Shown piece by piece: positions 5,570-13,077 of a stretch of 20,461 nt of DNA. Both the position numbers and the translations under genes were made by a program. Each line of letters opens with the position of its first letter. Position 1 is the first letter of the stretch. The DNA comes from Phycisphaerales bacterium UBA3158. Its GTDB lineage: Bacteria > Planctomycetota > Phycisphaerae > Phycisphaerales > SM1A02. The stretch is from NCBI GenBank assembly GCA_002364555.1, contig DEYM01000070.1, positions 1-20,461 of the forward strand, given 5' to 3'. A model generated the notes under the pieces. The model did no database searches and was not told the DNA's origin. It saw only the letters and a program-made list of their open reading frames with translations.

Positions 5570-8500
5570 GTGCTGCACGCCAATTGGAGCAAGGGGCGAC
5601 TGGTCATATGGGCCGAGTCGCTGCGTCGCTTCCTCCTTCTGACAGACCCTCAGGGTAGATCCGGTGCCGAGCCGCAGGGTTCAGAGCATCCATTCTCCAT
5701 GCCTGTCGAGGAACTGCGTGATCTCTTGAAATCGCATGCGCCGCTGATCAAGCCGGAGCGATTTGAAGAGGACGTGATACAGCTTCGTCTTCCTCGTGAT
5801 CTGCTGGGCCCATGGCCCAGCGATGCATTGGCGAATCTGGTTGGAGGGGTCGAGACGGCCGAGGATCCATCCCTGGGCGAGTTCTCCGTTCAAGGCCTCG
5901 TGGTCGAGCCGATCGAAGTGATCGGTGTCATGATCGCGCTCGATCGGGCATCGAGATCGACCGGCGATTCACGTGGCCTGACCATCGGCCCCACGTTGAA
6001 TTGGTGGCGATCGCTGGCATTGTTCGCATTGGACCTGATGTCCGATCAGCGGTTCATCCCATCCGTTCGTCAGGATGAGAAGGCCATGCTGCATGCAACA
6101 TGGAGACCATGGCTTCATGACGAAGAGGTATGTCGAAGGCTTGCTGCGATGCTGGCCTCCATGCCACCGGTCATCCGTTGTGTCCAGGACGATCTGGGAG
6201 AGGGTGCCTGGCCGCGGCTGGAAGCGAGCATGGTCGGCATCATCGATTCCCACATCAGAAAACTCCTCATGGAGGACGACTTTGGCGAAGCACTGGATGG
6301 TCGGAATCCGTCTGATCCCCATGTCGCCTGGTTGAGTGGACTGCTCAAGGAGCAACAGTCGATCCCGCGCGATGGCGAATCGGGCCGAACGTTCTTCCGC
6401 GATGCCAGACGATGGATCGGTCGTCTCGACGACGTCAGTGCCAATCTGGAATACCGACTCTGGCTGAAGCTCCAATCGCCAGAAAACGGAGAGCGTGGTA
6501 CATGGCGGCTCGAACTTGGATTGCATTCCTCCAATGATGCATCGCAGCAACTCACGGCCCAGGAGGTCTGGACACAGTCGCCGGAGGAGCTGGGAAGCTC
6601 TGCTGGAGAGGGTGCCGAGCCTCAGGACATACTCGTGACGGAACTCGGGCGAGCGGCACGTCTCTATCCTGCGCTGGAAAAGCTGCTCAACGAGGCGAAT
6701 CCGCTCGGAGTCGATCTCGATACGGCGGCAGCAGCGCAGTTCCTCTCCGAATACAAGCCCTTGCTGGAGGAGGCCGGTTGCATCGTCACCGCCCCCGGAT
6801 GGTGGGGAACGACCGATGGTTCACTCGGACTCCAGTTGACGATCGATGCCGACGAGATCGATCAGGAAGCACTGGCCGATGGTTCGCTTTCCGGCCTCAA
6901 CACGATGGTGGCGTATCGATGGCAGGTGGCCGTGGGTGATCAGCCGCTCTCTCTCGAGGAACTCAAGCGACTCGGCAAGCAGCGTCTTCCATTGGTTCAG
7001 ATTCATGGCCAATGGGTGGAGATCAATCCCGAGCAGGTCGCCAAGGCCGTTGCCTTCCTCGAGAAATCCGAGGTGGCCGATCGGAAGATGAAACTCATCG
7101 AGGCGCTGCGTCTGGCATCAGGTGGTGAGGATGACGAAACCGGACTGGCCATCACCGGACTGGAATCATCCGGTTGGGTATCCGATCTTCTCGGTGATGG
7201 AACAAGTTCCTGGATGAAGGACATCAAGGCGCCCGAACTGTTCGAGGGTTCACTGCGTCCCTATCAGCTCAGAGGGCTTGGATGGTTGAGTTTCCTGGAT
7301 CGCCTCGGTCTCGGCGCCTGTCTGGCCGATGACATGGGGCTCGGAAAGACCGTTCAGTTGATTGCCCTCCTGCAATGGGAGCGAGCGTCCGAGAGGGCGC
7401 CCGAACAAGGGTATCCGCCGACGCTGCTGGTCGTTCCGACCTCGGTCATCGGCAACTGGGAACGCGAGCTGTCACGTTTCGCCCCCGAACTTTCAGTGAT
7501 GGTTCATCATGGCCCGACTCGACATGTCGGCGAGTCCTTCACCGAAGCCGTTCGGGGAGTGGATGTCATCATCACGACCTATGCCCTTGTCAGTCGTGAT
7601 CAGGACAGCCTCCAGATGCAGCCATGGCACCGCGTCGTTCTCGATGAGGCCCAGTACATCAAGAATCCACCGACCAAGCAGACTGCGGCGATCAGGAGTC
7701 TGACCACGGATCGAAGAATCGCTCTGACCGGTACGCCTGTTGAAAACAGATTGAGCGAACTCTGGTCGATCATGGAATTCTGCAATCCGGGATATCTCGG
7801 CGATGTGTCCGACTTCAGGCGACAGTTCGCCAGGCCCATCGAGCGTCATCGAGACAGTCGACAGGCGAGCCAGCTCAAGAAGCTCATTCAGCCATTCGTT
7901 CTTCGCAGACTGAAGACGGATCGGACCGTCATCAGCGACTTGCCCGATTGCGTCGAGACCAGGGAGTTCGCCACGCTCTCCCGAGAGCAGGCGGCGCTGT
8001 ACGAGCAGGTCGTCGACGGCATGCTCGGCAAGGTCGATAGAAGTGATGGCATCCAGCGTCGCGGTCTGATTCTGGCGATGCTCGGCAAGCTCAAGCAGAT
8101 CTGCGATCACCCGGCATTGGCTGAAAGCGGGGATGATCTCGCCCACCTGATCAAGCCTGATGGCGAGGACATCGGCAGTCTGTCGGCTCGTTCCGGCAAG
8201 GCCCAGCGCATGATGACTCTTCTGGAGGAGGTTCTGGCCGCAGGTGAGCGTGCATTGGTGTTCACCCAGTATCGACGGATGGGACGATTGCTTTCCGCCA
8301 TGATCGAGCACGATCTCGGAGCGGAATCCCTCTTTCTCCATGGTGGTACGCCTGTCGCCAAGCGTCAGAAGATGATCGACGGCTTCCAGGCGGAGGAGTG
8401 CAACACGCCTGTATTCGTGCTTTCGCTCAAGGCTGGCGGTCTGGGACTGAATCTGACGGCTGCGAACCATGTCTTCCACTTCGACAGATGGTGGAACCCC

Positions 8501-8740
8501 GCCGTTGAACGTCAGGCTACGGACCGGGCATTCAGGATCGGTCAGGTTCGAACCGTCCATGTCCACAAATTCGTCTGCATGGGAACCCTCGAGGAACGAA
8601 TAGACCAGATGATCCAGGAGAAGACGGCTCTGGCGGAGAACATCATCGGTTCAGGTGATGACTGGTTGACGGAGTTGAGTACCGGGCAGCTCAGGGAAGT
8701 GCTCATGCTCAGATCCGATGCGATGGAGATCGAGGCATGA
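5570..8740 (+). CDS. SNF2/Rad54-family helicase-like ATPase (HelZ/HepA type)
   Basis: This 1056-residue, ATP-dependent DNA translocase belongs to the bacterial SNF2 group, which remodels protein-DNA or polymerase-DNA complexes. The N-terminal half (about 1-550) has no catalytic motif and resembles the SNF2-associated domain of long bacterial homologues. The motor follows: LADDMGLGKT with Walker A at 590-594, DEAQ at 692-695 (Walker B), LTGTP at 719-723 (motif III), SLKAGGLGLNL at 952-962 (motif V) and QATDRAFRIGQ at 982-992 (motif VI). All key residues are present, so it should be active. The start is GTG at 5570 with GGAGG 10 bases upstream. Its stop overlaps the next gene's start in ATGA, so the two are translationally coupled. 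Its length and partner resemble the mycobacterial HelZ pair. Its substrate is unknown; repair or transcription recycling are possibilities. Confidence 0.93.
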   Translation: MLHANWSKGRLVIWAESLRRFLLLTDPQGRSGAEPQGSEHPFSMPVEELRDLLKSHAPLIKPERFEEDVIQLRLPRDLLGPWPSDALANLVGGVETAEDPSLGEFSVQGLVVEPIEVIGVMIALDRASRSTGDSRGLTIGPTLNWWRSLALFALDLMSDQRFIPSVRQDEKAMLHATWRPWLHDEEVCRRLAAMLASMPPVIRCVQDDLGEGAWPRLEASMVGIIDSHIRKLLMEDDFGEALDGRNPSDPHVAWLSGLLKEQQSIPRDGESGRTFFRDARRWIGRLDDVSANLEYRLWLKLQSPENGERGTWRLELGLHSSNDASQQLTAQEVWTQSPEELGSSAGEGAEPQDILVTELGRAARLYPALEKLLNEANPLGVDLDTAAAAQFLSEYKPLLEEAGCIVTAPGWWGTTDGSLGLQLTIDADEIDQEALADGSLSGLNTMVAYRWQVAVGDQPLSLEELKRLGKQRLPLVQIHGQWVEINPEQVAKAVAFLEKSEVADRKMKLIEALRLASGGEDDETGLAITGLESSGWVSDLLGDGTSSWMKDIKAPELFEGSLRPYQLRGLGWLSFLDRLGLGACLADDMGLGKTVQLIALLQWERASERAPEQGYPPTLLVVPTSVIGNWERELSRFAPELSVMVHHGPTRHVGESFTEAVRGVDVIITTYALVSRDQDSLQMQPWHRVVLDEAQYIKNPPTKQTAAIRSLTTDRRIALTGTPVENRLSELWSIMEFCNPGYLGDVSDFRRQFARPIERHRDSRQASQLKKLIQPFVLRRLKTDRTVISDLPDCVETREFATLSREQAALYEQVVDGMLGKVDRSDGIQRRGLILAMLGKLKQICDHPALAESGDDLAHLIKPDGEDIGSLSARSGKAQRMMTLLEEVLAAGERALVFTQYRRMGRLLSAMIEHDLGAESLFLHGGTPVAKRQKMIDGFQAEECNTPVFVLSLKAGGLGLNLTAANHVFHFDRWWNPAVERQATDRAFRIGQVRTVHVHKFVCMGTLEERIDQMIQEKTALAENIIGSGDDWLTELSTGQLREVLMLRSDAMEIEA

Positions 8741-9642
8741 GTAGAACACCAGCAGACAAGGCACCGGCCTCCAACGGGACCCGGAAGAAAAAAAGAGTCA
8801 GCGTGACGAAATTCGATTCGGACATCGCGATTCTGGAGAACGCGCCGATGGCGGGCGCATGGCTCGAGCGACTTCGATTCATGTTCAACGTGGAAAGCAT
8901 GTCCCGAGGGCTCGAGGCCGCTCAACTCGGCAAGGTTCGGAAGCTGGCCATCGAGCAGGGATGCATCACGGCGCAGGTCAAGTCCGAGATGGGGGATACA
9001 CGTCGTGTTTCACTCCATCTTCCTCTGATCAGTGAAGTGGCCTGGGAACGAATCGTCGAAGCGATGTCGGTGGAGGCCATCTATGCAGCCTGTCTTCTGG
9101 ACAGGCAGTGGCCGCCGGATCTCGATTCGCTCTGTCTTCGATTTGGAATCCCACTCGTTCCAGGTGAGAGCGAGCCCGTCGATGCGACGTGGGACATCAC
9201 CGGTCAGCCGGAGAATTGGAGAGTGGCCGCACTCGGTTGGATGTTCGCCCAGAGACTTGGTGCGGATCCGCTGATGATGCTGGAGATACGAGGGCAATCC
9301 ATCGAAGCACTGTCCGATCGGCTCCGACAGCAACGAACCCTCATGACCCGGGGAGGGGCCACGACGCATCCCAACCCACCGATCGATTCAACGCTTCTGG
9401 CCGGTGTTCCATTGGCGGACTGCGTCGATCGATTCTGGAAGCTGGGCACGGGCTTCGATGAGGCCAGAAGACCTGCCGTGCTCGACCACGTGCCGCACGC
9501 ACTGCTGAGAAGGCTCGGCGCAAGCACCATGGAGGACGGCAAGTTCCCGCTGTCGGGACTGCTTGCCACCATCTACGACACGGTCGCGGATGATGCGCGA
9601 CAGCTTCAGGATGATCCTGATCGTGCGCGAGGACTCAGCTGA
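8737..9642 (+). CDS. SWIM-like partner of the SNF2 helicase with zinc ligands lost
   Basis: This 301-residue protein begins within the SNF2 stop codon (ATGA overlap). The N-terminus is basic (TRKKKR, 15-20). Then come GLEAAQLGKVRKL (58-70), VSLHLPLISEVAWERIVEAM (91-110) and GWMFAQRLGADPLMMLEIRG (167-186). These match by memory the helices that flank the zinc finger in the SWIM proteins paired with SNF2 helicases, where a CxC...CxH-VAA core is followed by a 'DPfllfrLRG' segment. Here, aligned on VAA at 163-165, the four ligand positions are T151, D153, N160 and R162, so zinc binding appears lost. The C-terminal 100 residues are unlike anything I know. It would act with the helicase, perhaps as a DNA or protein adaptor. 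Its last 8 bases overlap the convergent rplS gene. Confidence 0.75.
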   Translation: MSRTPADKAPASNGTRKKKRVSVTKFDSDIAILENAPMAGAWLERLRFMFNVESMSRGLEAAQLGKVRKLAIEQGCITAQVKSEMGDTRRVSLHLPLISEVAWERIVEAMSVEAIYAACLLDRQWPPDLDSLCLRFGIPLVPGESEPVDATWDITGQPENWRVAALGWMFAQRLGADPLMMLEIRGQSIEALSDRLRQQRTLMTRGGATTHPNPPIDSTLLAGVPLADCVDRFWKLGTGFDEARRPAVLDHVPHALLRRLGASTMEDGKFPLSGLLATIYDTVADDARQLQDDPDRARGLS

Positions 9643-10012
9643 ACTGCTTGAGTCCGCGACGCTGATCTCGAAGACGCCTCGACTTGCCGACGCGATTGCG
9701 AAGGAAGTAGAGCTTGGCACGACGAGCATCGCCGCGACGGACTACTTCGATCTTGGCAATTCGAGGTGAATGCAGCGGGAAGATCCGCTCGACACCTTCG
9801 TTGGCGACGATGCGTCGAACCGTGATGGTTCGATTGATGCCTCGCCCCTTCATGCCGATGAGGACGCCCTGGAACACCTGCACTCGTTCCTTTTCACCTT
9901 CGATGATTCGCACATGCACATCGATGGTGTCGCCGACGGTGAAGTGGTTGAGTTCCTCACCGTTCTTGAGCTGTTCCTGCGTGACTGATTCGAGTAGTTC
10001 CTGTCGGTTCAT
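9635..10012 (-). CDS. rplS: Large ribosomal subunit protein bL19
   Basis: This 125-residue protein is bL19, which sits at the 30S-50S interface. Hallmarks are GDTIDVHVRIIEGEKERVQ near the start, FQGVLIGMKGRG in the middle, TVRRI, and IAKIEVVRRGDARRAKLYFLR near the C-terminus. It is slightly longer than the usual 115 or so because of a basic tail (KSRRLRDQRRGLKQFS). The start at 10012 is supported by GGAG 8 bases upstream. It is the last gene of the rpsP-trmD-rplS group, 54 bases after trmD. A perfect AGGCCG/CGGCCT hairpin (10025-10040) ends exactly where its Shine-Dalgarno begins. The 3' end overlaps the convergent SWIM-like gene by 8 bases, with no terminator between them. Confidence 0.97.
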   Translation of the reverse strand: MNRQELLESVTQEQLKNGEELNHFTVGDTIDVHVRIIEGEKERVQVFQGVLIGMKGRGINRTITVRRIVANEGVERIFPLHSPRIAKIEVVRRGDARRAKLYFLRNRVGKSRRLRDQRRGLKQFS

Positions 10013-10024
10013 CGGGTCTTCTCC

Positions 10025-10040
10025 AGGCCGTTTTCGGCCT
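10025..10040 (-). promoter_or_regulatory. Hairpin directly upstream of the rplS ribosome binding site
   Basis: On the minus strand AGGCCG-AAAA-CGGCCT forms a 6-bp perfect stem with a 4-A loop, immediately followed by GGAG, the rplS Shine-Dalgarno. It has no T-tract, so it is not a terminator. It may shield the site, block readthrough from trmD, or be an RNA processing site, allowing bL19 to be made at a different level from TrmD. Confidence 0.5.
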
Positions 10041-10066
10041 TAGGCGACATGGGGCTTGCCCAGGGG

Positions 10067-10774
10067 TCATTGGGTCTCATTGTCCAGAAGGTCGGGTCGT
10101 CGACCTCTGGTTCGCTGTTCCATTTCGGCTCGTCTCCAGTCATCCACCGCCTGGTGGTCTCCACTGAAGAGGATCTCGGGTACTGCTCTGTCCTTCCAGA
10201 CTCGCGGTCTGGTGTAATGCGGTGCATCGAGCAGTCGTCGACCCTGTTCGTCGTGAAGTGTGAAGGAATCCTCTGCGGCTGAATCTTCATGTCCGAGAGC
10301 GCCTGGGATCAGTCTCGTTATCGCGTCCATCAGGGCCAGAGCAGGCAGTTCGCCGCCACTGAGCACATAGTCGCCGATACTGATTTCCCGTGGCTTCAGC
10401 TCCTCGATGACCCGTTCATCGATACCTTCGTATCGTCCTGCGATCAGCAGGAGTCGGGGTCGAGTGGCTAGTTCCTCCACTATGGTCTGGTCGAGCCTCC
10501 TTCCTTGTGGCGAGAGCAGTATTCGCTCCGCCGGTCGTTCGTCCATCGCTTCCACTGCCAGTACCGCATCGTTGATCGGCTGGCACATCATCACCATTCC
10601 AGGTCCTCCGCCAAACGGGCGGTCATCCACCCGGCCATGCTTGTCTTCCGTCCATTGGCGAACGTCGTGAACGTTGTAGGACACGAGTCCGCTTCGAGCT
10701 GCCCGCCCTGGGATGCTGGAGGAGAGCGTTCCTTCAAACATCTCGGGAAACAGTGTCAGGATGTCAAAGCGCAT
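10067..10774 (-). CDS. trmD: tRNA (guanine-N1)-methyltransferase TrmD
   Basis: This 235-residue enzyme adds a methyl group from SAM to G37 of tRNAs, next to the anticodon, which prevents frameshifting. It belongs to the SPOUT family, with the trefoil knot visible as LLIAGRYEGIDERV (109-122) and SIGDYVLSGGE (132-142). Also present are RFDILTLFPEMF (2-13), the GGGPGM loop (55-60) and the conserved DSF at 169-171. The start at 10774 gives the standard N-terminus MRFDILTLFP; the longer in-frame extension would overlap rpsP. A modest AAGG lies 11 bases upstream. It is 22 bases after rpsP, and the usual rimM gene is not between them. Confidence 0.97.
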   Translation of the reverse strand: MRFDILTLFPEMFEGTLSSSIPGRAARSGLVSYNVHDVRQWTEDKHGRVDDRPFGGGPGMVMMCQPINDAVLAVEAMDERPAERILLSPQGRRLDQTIVEELATRPRLLLIAGRYEGIDERVIEELKPREISIGDYVLSGGELPALALMDAITRLIPGALGHEDSAAEDSFTLHDEQGRRLLDAPHYTRPRVWKDRAVPEILFSGDHQAVDDWRRAEMEQRTRGRRPDLLDNETQ

Positions 10775-10796
10775 GGCGAGAAGAACCTTGTGTTCA

Positions 10797-11072
10797 TCAA
10801 GCAGAGCTTGTGGACTTCTTGCCCACGGTGGGATCGACTCCACTCTTTCTCAGAAGCGAACGGACCGTGTCGCTGGGCTGGGCGCCGACGCTCAGCCAGT
10901 ACTCGATGCGTTCCGCCTTGAGTGAGATCTGCTTGTCTTCCGGTGCAACGGGGTCGTACCAACCCAGTTCCTCAATGACTCGGCCATTGCGGGGTGATCG
11001 TTTGTCCATTGCGTTCAGTCGGTAGAAAGGACGATGCTTGCGTCCCATTCTCTTGAGTCGTAGTACGACCAT
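10797..11072 (-). CDS. rpsP: Small ribosomal subunit protein bS16
   Basis: This 91-residue protein is bS16, which helps assemble the 5' domain of 16S rRNA. It has the standard start MVVLRLKRMGRKHRPFYRL, then DKRSPRNGRVIEELGWYDP and the C-terminal AERIEYWLSVGAQPSDTVRSLL. The start at 11072 is fixed by homology and by a very strong AAGGAGGAG Shine-Dalgarno (11085-11077). It is the first gene of rpsP-trmD-rplS. About 150 bases upstream separate it from the M50 gene's terminator; a pair of GTCGAC palindromes 10 bases apart (11110-11125) lies there. Confidence 0.97.
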   Translation of the reverse strand: MVVLRLKRMGRKHRPFYRLNAMDKRSPRNGRVIEELGWYDPVAPEDKQISLKAERIEYWLSVGAQPSDTVRSLLRKSGVDPTVGKKSTSSA

Positions 11073-11109
11073 CGGGCTCCTCCTTCGTTGGCACGCGTCT
11101 CGGTACGTC

Positions 11110-11125
11110 GTCGACAATCGTCGAC
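11110..11125. repeat. Two GTCGAC palindromes spaced by one helical turn
   Basis: GTCGAC occurs at 11110-11115 and again at 11120-11125, 10 bases apart centre to centre, within the leader of rpsP. Such spacing would place both on one face of the helix, so an operator is possible. Chance is also plausible in this GC-rich DNA. Confidence 0.3.
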
Positions 11126-11223
11126 TGTAAACGTCCGGCTCTCCCGGGAACCGCTCTGGAGCCATCCAGCGGGCGTGGGGAAGAGGCTTCGCCGCGTGGC
11201 GAATCACAGAGTGTAGTGGAGAA

Positions 11224-11248
11224 AGGCCCCCAGACCAAGGGCTGGCCT
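11224..11248 (-). terminator. Probable terminator after the M50 protease gene
   Basis: On the minus strand AGGCC-AG-CCC pairs with GGG-GGCCT, with a 7-base loop and a 2-base bulge, immediately after the TAG stop of the M50 gene. The following bases TTTCTCC are moderately T-rich. It would separate hpnH-M50 transcription from rpsP. Confidence 0.55.
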
Positions 11249-11929
11249 CTAGCTAAACAGTTTGGTCACTTCGGCCACGTACCGGTAGGCCCCGTACATG
11301 GTCCAGCGGATGGCTCCATCCGCGATTCCACCCATGAAAATGAGGAGAAACAGGAAGAGTCCGAATAACTGGGCCTGAGGATGTCTGTAGAGCTCCCGGA
11401 TTTTCCACGAGCAGCTGGCGAGGATTCTGGACCCATCGAGCGGTGGGACCGGAATCAGATTCAGCAGGCAGAGGATCAGATTCAGCCATCCGCCCAGAAG
11501 GAGGAAGCTCTGGACACGGGTCTGCCACTCTATTTCCACCTGCTCAAGAACCGGGGTGGGGGCCACTGCTTGCCAGATGCCCACGCTCGTGAGGCAGATG
11601 AAGGCGATGAGTATGTTCATGGCCGGACCCGCACTGGCGACGATCGCATCACCCCAGCGGCGATGTCGAAAGCGATCCGGCCTGACCGGCATCATGCCCC
11701 AGGCGAATCCGAGGACGGCAAAGACGATCAGTGAAAGACCGCCCATGTGCGTGTAGGGGTTGGCCGTCATTCTTCCAAGATCACGAGGCGTCGTATCACC
11801 CTCCCACAGGGCCGCCCATCCATGAGCCAGCTCATGGAGTGTGATCGACAGCAGCACCCAGAAGATCCAGGAGACCACTTCGAATGGTCCACCAGTACTG
11901 AAGGCGTCATGTACCCACCAGCCGGTCAT
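11249..11929 (-). CDS. M50-family (site-2 protease-like) membrane metalloprotease
   Basis: This 226-residue integral membrane protein has the zinc site HELAH at 32-36 in TM1 (ITLHELAHGW), H61 and then the conserved AGPAMN (100-105) and NLIPVPPLDG (157-166), whose D165 is the third ligand. Further hydrophobic helices occur near 65-80, 105-120 and 187-205. It would cleave substrates within or near the membrane. It is short, with no PDZ or CBS domain, as in the minimal site-2 protease families. It starts 8 bases after the hpnH stop, so the pair should be one transcript. The ATG at 11929 has no strong ribosome binding site close by, but GGAG lies about 18 bases upstream, in the end of hpnH. A substrate is not evident. 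Confidence 0.88.
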   Translation of the reverse strand: MTGWWVHDAFSTGGPFEVVSWIFWVLLSITLHELAHGWAALWEGDTTPRDLGRMTANPYTHMGGLSLIVFAVLGFAWGMMPVRPDRFRHRRWGDAIVASAGPAMNILIAFICLTSVGIWQAVAPTPVLEQVEIEWQTRVQSFLLLGGWLNLILCLLNLIPVPPLDGSRILASCSWKIRELYRHPQAQLFGLFLFLLIFMGGIADGAIRWTMYGAYRYVAEVTKLFS

Positions 11930-11937
11930 ATCGGTTG

Positions 11938-13077
11938 TCAGGCGGCTCCGGCGCGTTCGCCGGACTCGAGGTCGATGCCGAGCTGGACGAGATGGGCTTC
12001 AGGCCCGTGAGGCTTGCCTTCCTCTTCCTTGAGCTTCTTCATGGCATTTGGATTGGCGTACTTGTTGAAGACCATGGCCTTGATGGTTCCCCACATGCCT
12101 CCGAAGCTGGAGAAGGTGTGGTCCACGGCGGTGGCTTCATAGCCCGAATGCACCATGCAATCCCTGCATTTCTCGTTGCCGGAGCGATGGCCATAGTTCT
12201 CCCATGGCGTCTCCTCCTGCAGCTCCTTGAACGAATCGACATAGCCCTCCTGCAGCAGATAGCAGGGTTTCTGCCAGCCGAAGATGTTGTAGGTGGGATT
12301 GCCCCAGGGGGTGCAGTCGTATTCACGACTACCCATGAGGAACTCGAGGAAGAGTGGAGACTGATTGAAGTGCCATCGCTTCTTGCGATTGGAGAGAATC
12401 ATCTCGAAGAGATTGTTCGTCTCCTTTCTATGCAGGAAATTGGCCTGATCGGGAGCCTTGTCATAGGCATATCCCGGACTGATCATCATGCCCTCGACTC
12501 CGACATCCATCATGTTGTCGAAGAATTCACGAACGGCATTGGGATCGGTTCCCTCGAACAGCGTGGTATTGGTCGTCACCCGGTAGCCCTGATCGACCGC
12601 GTACTGGATACCGACAATTGCCTTGTCGTAGGTGCCATCACGGCATACGGCGAAGTCGTGTTCGTCCCGGCGACCATCGAGATGCACGGAGAACGTGAGA
12701 TACTTGGATGGCTTGAACATGCCGTCCTTGAGGGCTTTCTCGAGAAGGATCGCGTTCGTGCACAAATAGATGTACTTCTTACGTCTGATCAGCTCCTGGA
12801 CGAGTTCCGTGATGTGGGGGTAGAGCAGCGGCTCACCACCTGGAATGGAAACCATGGGCGCATCGCAGTCATCGACGGCCTTCAGGGCATCCTCAAGTGA
12901 CATGTCACGTTTGAGAATGTGAGCGGGGTACTGGATCTTGCCGCATCCAGCGCAGGCCAGATTGCAACGGAACAACGGCTCGAGCATGAGGACCAGCGGA
13001 TAATGCTTCTTCCGCCTGATCTTCTGCTTGAGCACATAGCTCGCTACGGTCCACATCTGGGAAATCGGAACGCCCAA
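11938..13077 (-). CDS. hpnH: Hopanoid biosynthesis radical SAM protein HpnH (adenosylhopene synthase)
   Basis: This 379-residue radical SAM enzyme adds a 5'-deoxyadenosyl group from SAM to diploptene, the first step to extended C35 hopanoids. The CX3CX2C cluster site is C38, C42 and C45 (FRCNLACAGCGK). GGE (80-82), YIYLCTNA (102-109), the VHLDG motif (131-135) and later cysteines C255, C272, C304 and C307 fit the family. I chose the TTG at 13077: AGGAG stands 5 bases upstream and it gives the standard GVPISQ N-terminus; the in-frame sequence upstream (to 13290) shows no homology. No squalene-hopene cyclase or other hpn gene is in the window. The M50 gene follows 8 bases after its stop. A variable C-terminal tail (340-379) is lysine- and glutamate-rich. 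Confidence 0.93.
   Translation of the reverse strand: MGVPISQMWTVASYVLKQKIRRKKHYPLVLMLEPLFRCNLACAGCGKIQYPAHILKRDMSLEDALKAVDDCDAPMVSIPGGEPLLYPHITELVQELIRRKKYIYLCTNAILLEKALKDGMFKPSKYLTFSVHLDGRRDEHDFAVCRDGTYDKAIVGIQYAVDQGYRVTTNTTLFEGTDPNAVREFFDNMMDVGVEGMMISPGYAYDKAPDQANFLHRKETNNLFEMILSNRKKRWHFNQSPLFLEFLMGSREYDCTPWGNPTYNIFGWQKPCYLLQEGYVDSFKELQEETPWENYGHRSGNEKCRDCMVHSGYEATAVDHTFSSFGGMWGTIKAMVFNKYANPNAMKKLKEEEGKPHGPEAHLVQLGIDLESGERAGAA

Noticed and set aside
5327..5578. Minus-strand open frame over tRNA-Lys
   Set aside because: It is an antisense reading of the tRNA, a common artefact; its translated part over the cloverleaf has no meaning.
7493..8566. Long open frame on the minus strand inside the SNF2 gene
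   Set aside because: It is the mirror of a strongly supported SNF2 motor domain, has no ribosome binding site and no recognisable domain.
11935..12900. Open frame on the plus strand opposite hpnH
   Set aside because: The opposite strand encodes all radical SAM motifs of HpnH; the plus frame shows no family.
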